Origin: JAEUIX01 sp046156035
Lineage (GTDB): Bacteria > Planctomycetota > Phycisphaerae > Phycisphaerales > UBA1924
Direction of reading: 5' to 3'
DNA length: 64,000 bases
NCBI GenBank assembly: GCA_046156035.1
Contig: JBJXEW010000025.1
Span: 1 to 64,000, forward strand
Shown: positions 54,126 through 61,581 of the stretch, piece by piece
How the letters are laid out: each line of letters opens with the position of its first letter
Position numbering within the stretch: position 1 is the stretch's first letter
Position numbers and translations under genes: made by a program
Notes under the pieces: generated by a model
The model's database searches: none
Told to the model about the DNA's origin: nothing
Seen by the model: the letters and a program-made list of their open reading frames with translations, nothing else

Positions 54126-55346
54126 ATGCCCTCATTCGTCACGCACCTTGAAGCCGCGATCGACGGCACCATCCTGCCCGCTCGCACGCTCCAGAACATC
54201 CACGCCGGCCGGCCGCTGTGGGTGCGCTACGACCTGGAGAAGGTGGCCACGGCGATGACGCGCGAGGCCGTGGCGGCGCGGCCGCCCAGCCTGTGGCGCT
54301 ACCGCGAACTGCTGCCCGTCGAGCACGATGCCAACATCGTCACGCTGGGCGAGGGCATGACGCCCCTGCTCGACTGCCCGCGCCTGGCGAAGCGGATGGG
54401 CATGGAGCGGCTGCTCATCAAAGACGAGTCGCAACTGCCCACGGGCTCCTTCAAGTCTCGCGGCATGGCCGTGGCCGTTTCGCTGGCCAAGGAACTGGGC
54501 GTGAAGCGCGTGGCCATTCCCACGGCCGGCAACGCGGGCGGCGCGCTCGCGGCGTATGCCGCGCGGGCGGGCATCGAGTGCTTCGTGTTCATGCCCGATG
54601 ACACGCCGATCGTGAATCAGGCCGAGGCCGCGCTCTTCGGGGCGAAGACGTTTCTTGTGAACGGCCTGATCAACGACTGCGGCACGATCGTGCGCGAGGG
54701 CGCGGCCAAGATGGGCTGGTTTGACTTCAGCACGCTCAAGGAGCCGTACCGCCTTGAGGGCAAGAAGACCATGGGCCTGGAACTGGCCGAGCAGATGGGG
54801 TGGACGCTGCCGGAGGTGATCCTCTACCCCACCGGCGGCGGCACGGGCCTGATCGGTATGTGGAAGGCGTTCGCGGAACTCGCGGCGATCGGGTGGCTGC
54901 CCTCGCCTGCACGCCCGCGCCTCTTCAGTTGCCAGAGCGACGGCTGCGCACCCATTGCCACCGCCTTCGACAAGTGCGAACGCTTCTGCGAAGCGCCGGC
55001 GATGCCGCGCACGAACGCGAGCGGCCTGCGCGTGCCCAAGCCGCTGGGCGACTTCATGATCCTCGACGCTGTGCGGGAGAGCAACGGCGCGGCGGTCGCC
55101 GTGCCCGAAGACCGCCTTGACGGCTGGATGCGATTGGCCACGGAGGCGGAGGGCATATCGCTCTGCCCGGAAGCCGCGGCGTGCGTGGGGGCACTGGAGG
55201 ACGCGCTCGCGGCGGGCACGGTGAAGCGCAACGAAACCGCGGTGATCTACAACACGGGCGCGGCACAGAAGTACGTGGAGTTCATCGAGCGCCCCCTGCC
55301 GCGCGTGGACTTCAGGAATGTGGACTGGAAGGGGTTGGGGGGGTGA
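54126..55346 (+). CDS. thrC: Threonine synthase
   Basis: A 406-residue PLP enzyme converting O-phosphohomoserine to threonine. The PLP lysine is in LPTGSFKSRGMAVAVS (about residue 118). TLGEGMTPLLDCPRL opens the catalytic domain; PTAGNAGGALAAYAARAG and PTGGGTGLIGMW bind substrate and phosphate. Length and layout match the plant/archaeal-type ThrC (fold-type II). The ATG at 54126 is followed directly by conserved sequence. A small conserved gene lies 93 bp downstream. Confidence 0.92.
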   Translation: MPSFVTHLEAAIDGTILPARTLQNIHAGRPLWVRYDLEKVATAMTREAVAARPPSLWRYRELLPVEHDANIVTLGEGMTPLLDCPRLAKRMGMERLLIKDESQLPTGSFKSRGMAVAVSLAKELGVKRVAIPTAGNAGGALAAYAARAGIECFVFMPDDTPIVNQAEAALFGAKTFLVNGLINDCGTIVREGAAKMGWFDFSTLKEPYRLEGKKTMGLELAEQMGWTLPEVILYPTGGGTGLIGMWKAFAELAAIGWLPSPARPRLFSCQSDGCAPIATAFDKCERFCEAPAMPRTNASGLRVPKPLGDFMILDAVRESNGAAVAVPEDRLDGWMRLATEAEGISLCPEAAACVGALEDALAAGTVKRNETAVIYNTGAAQKYVEFIERPLPRVDFRNVDWKGLGG

Positions 55347-55439
55347 GGTGTGTCCCTCGCGACTTGTGCTCGACCGCCGTGGTGCCGCACTATCATCTAT
55401 TGGCGAGCCGCGCACGGCCCGCCCAAGAGGGGATCGCCG

Positions 55440-55676
55440 ATGACCGTGGAACAACTCCGCAAGGCCTACGAAAAGCAGCCGTTCGAGCCCATCGAGTTGT
55501 ACCTTGCGGACGGGAGGGTGATCCCGGTTCCGCACCGAGACTTCATGCTGGTTCCCCCGCGTGCGGAACGGACGTTCGCCGTGGCGGATAACCACGGGGT
55601 GATCGAGACCATTGACCTCCTGCTGGTGGTTTCGATCAAGCCGATGAACAACCGTTCCCGCCGACGCGCGGCGTAG
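55440..55676 (+). CDS. Small conserved protein of unknown function
   Basis: A 78-residue protein with a compact alpha/beta pattern (TVEQLRKAYEKQPFEPIELY, ADGRVIPVPHRDFMLV, GVIETIDLLLVVSIKP) and a basic tail. Similar short proteins with the FEPIELYLADGR and ETIDLLLV motifs are frequent in planctomycetes, often in several copies per genome; no function is known to me. AGAGGGG upstream of the ATG at 55440 is a good ribosome site, which supports real translation. Confidence 0.72.
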   Translation: MTVEQLRKAYEKQPFEPIELYLADGRVIPVPHRDFMLVPPRAERTFAVADNHGVIETIDLLLVVSIKPMNNRSRRRAA

Positions 55677-55704
55677 CGACGACGGCCAGCACCACAGCGG
55701 TTGA

Positions 55705-56685
55705 TCAGGCCGCGTGCGCCGGGCTTGTGGCTGATGCCGCGCCCGTCACGACCACGCTCGGCGCTGGCGCGGCTGCGCCCGCAGCGCCACCCGACGCCGC
55801 CCCCACAGCCTGCCGCGCCTTGACGCTGTCCCACTCGCTCACGATCTGCTCGGCGAGTGAGCGGTAGTCGATCGCGCCCGGGCACCACGGGGCATACTCA
55901 AAGATCGTCTTGCCGTAACTGGGGCACTCGGCCATCTTGATGTTGCGGCGGATGGCGGGCTTGTAGACGCGGGCGTTGCGCCAGGGCGTGTCGGTGTTGC
56001 GGGCCTGCTCGAAGAAGCCCTCCAGGTCCGCCACCACTTCCTTTGTGTGCGTGGTGCTGTTGTCGTGCTGGCAGAGGACCACGCCGGTAACGAAGAGCCG
56101 CGGGTTGACGCCGCGCCCGACGAGCGACACCGTTTCCATCAACTTACCCACGCCCTGAAGCGCAAGAAAATGTGCCTGCATGGGAATGAACACCTCGCGC
56201 ACCGCGGCAAGGCCGTTGAGCGTGAGCAGCCCCAGACTCGGCGGGCAGTCGATGAAGATGAACTCGAATGGTGGGCCGCCGCCGATGCCGCCCGCGGCAG
56301 CCTCGAGCGCCGTGCGCAGGCGCGTCAACTTGTCCGCCGCGCTCGCCAGTTCCGTCTCCACCGCCGCGAGCGCGGTCTCTGCGGGCAGCAGCCACAGGTT
56401 CGTGCGGGCCTCCACCGCCGTTGCTTCCAGACCGATCGACGGGTCCAGCAGCAGGTCGTACACCGTCTGCCTGCCCTCGGTGCTCACGCCCATGTGCAAA
56501 CTGGCGTGGGCCTGCGGGTCCAGGTCGATGAGCAGCACACGCCTGCCTGCCAGGGCCACGCCCGCGGCCAGGTTCACAGCGCTGGTGGTTTTGCCCACGC
56601 CGCCCTTCTGGTTCATGAGCGCCACTGACCGGGTAAAGATGGCCGGTCGGTCGGAAGGGTGCGGTTGTGAACCGGGGGCGATCAT
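55705..56685 (-). CDS. ParA-family ATPase
   Basis: A 326-residue deviant-Walker P-loop ATPase. Walker A is NQKGGVGKTTSAVNLAAG (residues about 25-42) with the signature Lys; LLIDLDPQAHAS and FIFIDCPPSLGLLT are the A' and B motifs. The C-terminal 40 residues are Ala-rich. ParA proteins position DNA or protein cargo on the nucleoid or at poles. No ParB gene or parS-like site is adjacent; it ends a leftward exopolysaccharide gene series, so a cargo other than the chromosome is possible. Confidence 0.9.
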   Translation of the reverse strand: MIAPGSQPHPSDRPAIFTRSVALMNQKGGVGKTTSAVNLAAGVALAGRRVLLIDLDPQAHASLHMGVSTEGRQTVYDLLLDPSIGLEATAVEARTNLWLLPAETALAAVETELASAADKLTRLRTALEAAAGGIGGGPPFEFIFIDCPPSLGLLTLNGLAAVREVFIPMQAHFLALQGVGKLMETVSLVGRGVNPRLFVTGVVLCQHDNSTTHTKEVVADLEGFFEQARNTDTPWRNARVYKPAIRRNIKMAECPSYGKTIFEYAPWCPGAIDYRSLAEQIVSEWDSVKARQAVGAASGGAAGAAAPAPSVVVTGAASATSPAHAA

Positions 56686-56792
56686 GGTGCCGAGTATATC
56701 GGCAGAAGCGCGGAACTTGCGCCACGCACACAGGCTCCGCGAGGATCGTGGTCTACCGGCCCGGGGATGCGTCTTCGATCGGCCGCGGCCCC

Positions 56793-58253
56793 TCAGGCGG
56801 CCGGTGGCGCCGCAGCCGGTGCCGCGGCACCGTTGCGAGGCGGAGCCATGGACCGTGCATCCGCCGCGCTCCCGGCGTTGCCGTACCTGGCCACGACCTC
56901 CTCCTCGAAGGCCTTGCGGCGGGCCACCTTGATGGCGATCACGCAGATGAACAGGGCAAAGACCATCGCCAGCGCATAGGTGACGCGGGCCTTGCTCATG
57001 GCAAGCCACACGCCCAGCAGGGCGAACCCGATGCCGATGCCGTAGAGCGAGAAGACCGCGCCCTTCACGCCCAGCGTGCGCTTGAACATGTGGTGCAGGT
57101 GCTGGTCGTCGCCGTCGGAGATGCGCTTGCGCGAGAGTTTGCGGCGCACGATGGCCAGCACCGTGTCGATGATGGGGATGGCGTAGATGATGAGACCCGC
57201 GAGCACAAGGTCCGTCCGGCCCTGGTCGCCCAGCGTGATGACAATGACAATGGTGGCGAAGCCCAGCAGCAAACTGCCGCAGTCTCCGAGGAAGATGACG
57301 GCGGGATTGAAGTTGTGCGGCAAGAAGCCCAGGCACGCCCCCAGCAGCGCCAGGCAGATCACCACGCGGGCCGAATCCAGCGGCCCGGAATCGGCCGCCG
57401 CGAGCCACAGGCTCACCATGAGCAGACCGCCCGAGGCGATGGCCGTCACCCCGCTGGCCAGCCCGTCGAGCCCGTCGATCAGGTTCGTGGCGTTGCAGGC
57501 CCCCAGCACGAACACCGCGATGATGGCGGTGCCGGTCCAGTAGACCACGTCGATGGGGATGTGCGAGCCGAAGAGCGGAACGTCGAAGCCCAGGGGAATG
57601 TCCCACCGGAGCGTGGGGTTGTGCAGCAGGTTGCCGATGGGCGCGAGCACCTGCAGCGCCACCTTCGTGCCCACGTCCTCCATCGCCAGGAACGCCGCGG
57701 CGAGCAACTGCCCGCCGATCTTCTGCCACGGGCTGATGTTCAGCACGTCATCCAGCAAGCCCACGAGCATGATGATCGTGAGGCCACCGAGGATGGACAG
57801 GGGCACGCGGATCACGCCGCCGTCGGCATCAACATGGGTCGTGGCGTGGAAGGTCAGCAGGCCGTGGAGCGGGGCGAGGTAACTGAACATGATGCCCGCC
57901 ACAATGCCCAGATACACGCCCACGCCACCCATGTAGGCGATGGGGAACTTGTGCAGTTTGCGAGGGTCGTCGGGCTTGTCGACGATGCCGTTGGCAATGG
58001 CCAGCCGCCGCATGATCGGCGTGGCGATGATGGCCACGAGGAACGCCGCGAGAAACACGCCGATGTACTGATGGAAGATGTCCAGACGCGCCGGCACCAC
58101 CGACTTGGCCACGCCCAGACTCCGGGCCAGGTCTTCGAGTTGCGCGGCCTGAACCTTGTTGTCGTCGATCAACTGCCGCAACCGGTCGGCCGTTGCGCCC
58201 TCGTGCGGAAGGGACACGGCCGTGCTCAGGTTGGGAAGATTCGTTGGCAGCAC
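56793..58253 (-). CDS. WecA/MraY-type phospho-N-acetylhexosamine-1-phosphate transferase
   Basis: A 486-residue polytopic membrane enzyme that starts a polysaccharide on undecaprenyl phosphate. Motifs of the family are present: GIVDKPDDPRKLH, GLLDDVLNISPW, NATNLIDGLDGLASG, IFLGDCGSLLLGF and the HHMF loop in HLHHMFKR. About eleven hydrophobic helices span residues 80-450. An N-terminal extension of about 75 residues precedes the first helix. The start is uncertain: a GTG at 58253 or a TTG at 58271, since no ATG is available. The upstream epimerase gene ends at 58279, so the genes are tightly packed. Confidence 0.9.
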   Translation of the reverse strand: MLPTNLPNLSTAVSLPHEGATADRLRQLIDDNKVQAAQLEDLARSLGVAKSVVPARLDIFHQYIGVFLAAFLVAIIATPIMRRLAIANGIVDKPDDPRKLHKFPIAYMGGVGVYLGIVAGIMFSYLAPLHGLLTFHATTHVDADGGVIRVPLSILGGLTIIMLVGLLDDVLNISPWQKIGGQLLAAAFLAMEDVGTKVALQVLAPIGNLLHNPTLRWDIPLGFDVPLFGSHIPIDVVYWTGTAIIAVFVLGACNATNLIDGLDGLASGVTAIASGGLLMVSLWLAAADSGPLDSARVVICLALLGACLGFLPHNFNPAVIFLGDCGSLLLGFATIVIVITLGDQGRTDLVLAGLIIYAIPIIDTVLAIVRRKLSRKRISDGDDQHLHHMFKRTLGVKGAVFSLYGIGIGFALLGVWLAMSKARVTYALAMVFALFICVIAIKVARRKAFEEEVVARYGNAGSAADARSMAPPRNGAAAPAAAPPAA

Positions 58254-58278
58254 GGCTCGTCTTTCGTACAACTCGGCA

Positions 58279-59280
58279 TCACGAACGCACGGACGCGGCC
58301 AGGTCGCGGATGGTCTGGTCGAGACCGATCCGCGGCTCAAACCCGATCGCCGACCGGATCCGACGCAGATCCGGCTCACGCCGCCTCAAGTCCTCGAACC
58401 CCTTCGAGTAGACCTCATTATAGGGAACGCAGCGCACGCGGCTGGACGACGAGAGCACCGCGATCACGCGGCGGGCAAGGTCCAGAACAGATATCGGTCG
58501 ATCCGACCCGACGTTGAAGACGCGCCCCCGGCATTCCGGCGCTTCTAGGAGCGCCGCAACGGCGGGCACCACGTCACGGACGTCGCAGAGGCAGCGAGAC
58601 TGCCCTCCGTCGCCGTGAACCAGCAGGTCTTGCCCCGCCACCGCCGCGCTGACAAACCGCGGGAGCACCATGCCATACTCGCCCACCTGGCGCGGCCCGA
58701 CCGTGTTGAAGAAGCGTGCGATCACCACCGGCAGGGCGTGCTTGGCGTGGTGCGCCAGGGCGAGATACTCGTCAATCGCCTTGCTGGCCGCGTACGACCA
58801 GCGGCCCTTGCTGGTGGGGCCGTAGACCACGTCATCATCCTCGGCAAAGGGGCACTTCTCGGACTTGCCGTAGACCTCAGAACTGGAGGCGATGAGCACC
58901 GGCACCGGGCCGCCCGCCGGACCGTGCGTGAGCGCGTACTCAAGCAGCGCCGCGGTCTGCCCCACATTGGTTTCGATCGACCGCACGGGCTCGTCCATCA
59001 CCAGTTTCACGCCGACAGCCGCGGCGAGGTGGAAGGCCCGATCAAACCGCAGGCCCGCACCCTCCGCAGCCAGGAACACCGACAGATCGGCGTGGACGAA
59101 GCGCAGGCGCGGGTGCAGGGTCGGAAGATTCTCGCGTCGGCCCGTGCTGAGGTTGTCCACGACGACAACCTCGTCGCCACGGGCGAGCAGCAGATCAACC
59201 AGGTGCGAACCGATGAAGCCCGCGCCGCCGGTGACGAGCGTGCGTTTGGCGGGCGTTGCCGGGGTGCCGGGCGTGTTCAT
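58279..59280 (-). CDS. NAD-dependent sugar epimerase/dehydratase
   Basis: A 333-residue extended short-chain dehydrogenase acting on a nucleotide sugar. The Rossmann motif is GGAGFIGSHL (about residues 18-27), SSSEVYG marks the active-site Ser/Thr position, and YAASK is the catalytic Tyr-Lys pair. It resembles UDP-glucose 4-epimerase and UDP-glucuronate decarboxylase; which one cannot be decided by eye. Its ATG overlaps the stop of the Wzc-like gene (ATGA), a sign of translational coupling inside the exopolysaccharide operon. Confidence 0.9.
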   Translation of the reverse strand: MNTPGTPATPAKRTLVTGGAGFIGSHLVDLLLARGDEVVVVDNLSTGRRENLPTLHPRLRFVHADLSVFLAAEGAGLRFDRAFHLAAAVGVKLVMDEPVRSIETNVGQTAALLEYALTHGPAGGPVPVLIASSSEVYGKSEKCPFAEDDDVVYGPTSKGRWSYAASKAIDEYLALAHHAKHALPVVIARFFNTVGPRQVGEYGMVLPRFVSAAVAGQDLLVHGDGGQSRCLCDVRDVVPAVAALLEAPECRGRVFNVGSDRPISVLDLARRVIAVLSSSSRVRCVPYNEVYSKGFEDLRRREPDLRRIRSAIGFEPRIGLDQTIRDLAASVRS

Positions 59281-61517
59281 GCCGCGCCGCTGTTCTGATA
59301 CTCGAACTGCGTGCGGATGTTGCCGCGCAAGTAGCCGCCGGCGGAAGCACGGACCGCGTTGACGATCACGCCGAGGAACTCGGCCCGGGTGTCGGAGAAC
59401 GTGTCGCGGATACGGGCCACGAGCCCGCGCCGCTCGGCCATGGCGCGAACCACGAGCACGCTCGCGTCGCACCTGTTGGCAAGCGCCAGGCCGTCGCCGG
59501 CGACCACGGCCGGCGCCGTGTCAAGGATCACCAAGTCGAACTTCTCGCTCGCCTCGCGGACGACCTGCGTCATCGCCTCGGTCGCCAGCCGCTCGGGTGT
59601 GGACCGCACCTGCGCGGTACCGGCCGCGAGCAGGAACAGGTTGGGCAGGCTGGTCTGCTGCACGGCCGCGTCGAGCGTGCCCGTGCGTGCGATCACATCA
59701 CCCAGACCCGGGCCTTCTCCGAGTTTGAGCACCTTGTGGAGGGCCGGGCGGCGGAAGTTGGCGTCGATCAGCAGCACACGCATGTCCGCGGCCGCGCAGG
59801 CCATTGCGAAGTTCGCGGCGATGGTGGTGGTGCCGGAGCCGGGCATGGCCCCGATGAACAGGAGCGACTTGTGGCCGGCCTGTGTCATCCGTTTGACGAT
59901 CGACGGCCGCAACTGGCGGAAACTCTCGGCCACGGCGCCCGCCGGGCACTCGCGGAAGGCCGTCTCGGCGGCCACCGGCTTGCCGGGATCGTCGGCGGCG
60001 AGCGGCACCAGCCCGAGCAGACGCATGCGCGGCATGATGTTGATGTCGGACGGGCCCTTGATGCGCTGGTCCAGCACCTCGCGGAGCACCACCACCGCCC
60101 CGGTCAGGCCCACCGACACGAACAGGCCCATCACGAGCATGGTGGGCAGGCGGGGAAACGCCATGCTGTCTGGGGGGCGGCCGCGCTCCAGCAGACGCAT
60201 GCGGCCGATGCGGTCCTGGCCGGCCATGCTCTCGAGCGACTTGATGTTGTCCAGCGCCTGCTGCACCTCGCGCAGTTGCTCCTGTTTCTGGGACTTCTTG
60301 CCCTCGAGGTCGCGGTACTGCTCAACCTTCTGGACAATGTCCTCCATGCGCTGCACCGTCTTGTCCATCTCGGCCTGCATCTCGTTGATCTGAATCTTGG
60401 TGGACTCGACGGCCTGCTGCGTGCGCTCCAGCCGACCGTCAAACGCCTTGCGCAGGGCGCTCTCTCGCGTGGCGTTGAACTCGGCCTCCTTGGCGTCGAT
60501 CAGGTTCTGCAACTGGGTGATCTCGCGGTGGCCCTCGCCCAACCGTTCGCGCTTGGCATCCCTGGCGGAGCGGAGCGAGCCGATCTCCGCCTTGATGCTC
60601 GACAGGGCGGCGTCGCGTTCAACCTCTTCCTTCAGGTCGTCGCCGTACTGGATGCCCCCCTCGTTCGCCAGGCGGCCCTCCTGCGCGGCAAGGTCGGTCT
60701 CCAGGCGGCTGAGCAGTTCCGTGGTCTCGGCCAGCCGGGGCTGGAGCACGCTGATCTTGTTGCGCTCGGCCGTCCCCTGCGCGTCGATAGACGTCAGGGC
60801 CGTGTTCGCCATGATGCCGGTCTGCTGCGTGCCGATGCGGGAGATCTCCTGCTGCAGATCGCCCGACTGCTTGCCCAGTGCCTCGCGCCGCTCGCGCGTG
60901 AGGTTGTTCGTCTGGCTGGCAAAGTCGCGCCAGTACGAGTCGTGCATCGCGCTGGCGATGGTCGCCGCGTCGGTGGGCGTCTTGGCCGCAACGGTCATCT
61001 CCACCAGGCTGGTGCCGGTGATGACACGGGCAGAGACCATCTCCTTGAGGTCACGCACGGCGGCGACCGAGTCCAACTGGCCACTCTCGGTGAGGTAGTC
61101 CTTGGCCCAGCGCGTCTCCTGGCGGATCTTGGGGTTCTGCACGGCGTCGCGCAGCAGGCGCTCGTTGGTCATGATGCGCACCTGCGTCTGCGTGAACCTG
61201 TCCAACTCCTGAAGCCCCGAGGCCTGGTCCGGGTTGGCCTGCGTCAGATCGCCCTCGGGCTGCAGGCCCTGGTAGGTCACCGTGGAACGGTACTGCGGCG
61301 CGAACTGTGCGAGCAGCCAGTACGCGCCGATGCCCAGGCCCACGCCCACGGCCGAAGCGACCAGCAGCGTGAACTTGTGCTGGCGGATCAAGCGCACCGG
61401 ATCGATGGTGGCACCGGGCCCCCCCGCCCCCCCCCCACCACCACCGCCAGAGACGGGAGACCCGCCGGGCCTGCCAACGGGTGCGGAGATCGGTCTGGAT
61501 GGGGTCGCGATGCTCAT
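59277..61517 (-). CDS. Wzc-like polysaccharide co-polymerase with degenerate ATPase domain
   Basis: A 746-residue membrane protein of the chain-length-regulator/BY-kinase type. A Gly-rich N-terminus is followed by helix 1 (LLVASAVGVGLGIGAYWLL, about 50-70), a long periplasmic coiled coil (about 200-440) and helix 2 (LPTMLVMGLFVSVGLTGAVVV, about 460-485). The cytosolic ATPase-like domain reads GAMPGSGTTT at residues 556-565, lacking the Walker A lysine. VLLIDANFRRP and LVILDTAPAV are the A' and B motifs. The C-terminus has only two scattered Tyr. It probably controls polymer length, possibly without kinase activity. Confidence 0.88.
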   Translation of the reverse strand: MSIATPSRPISAPVGRPGGSPVSGGGGGGGAGGPGATIDPVRLIRQHKFTLLVASAVGVGLGIGAYWLLAQFAPQYRSTVTYQGLQPEGDLTQANPDQASGLQELDRFTQTQVRIMTNERLLRDAVQNPKIRQETRWAKDYLTESGQLDSVAAVRDLKEMVSARVITGTSLVEMTVAAKTPTDAATIASAMHDSYWRDFASQTNNLTRERREALGKQSGDLQQEISRIGTQQTGIMANTALTSIDAQGTAERNKISVLQPRLAETTELLSRLETDLAAQEGRLANEGGIQYGDDLKEEVERDAALSSIKAEIGSLRSARDAKRERLGEGHREITQLQNLIDAKEAEFNATRESALRKAFDGRLERTQQAVESTKIQINEMQAEMDKTVQRMEDIVQKVEQYRDLEGKKSQKQEQLREVQQALDNIKSLESMAGQDRIGRMRLLERGRPPDSMAFPRLPTMLVMGLFVSVGLTGAVVVLREVLDQRIKGPSDINIMPRMRLLGLVPLAADDPGKPVAAETAFRECPAGAVAESFRQLRPSIVKRMTQAGHKSLLFIGAMPGSGTTTIAANFAMACAAADMRVLLIDANFRRPALHKVLKLGEGPGLGDVIARTGTLDAAVQQTSLPNLFLLAAGTAQVRSTPERLATEAMTQVVREASEKFDLVILDTAPAVVAGDGLALANRCDASVLVVRAMAERRGLVARIRDTFSDTRAEFLGVIVNAVRASAGGYLRGNIRTQFEYQNSGAA

Positions 61518-61581
61518 ACTCGGTACTCGGGAGACATTCGTGCGTACACAGGAGCGTTTTCGGTCTGTCGTCGGCGACGGA

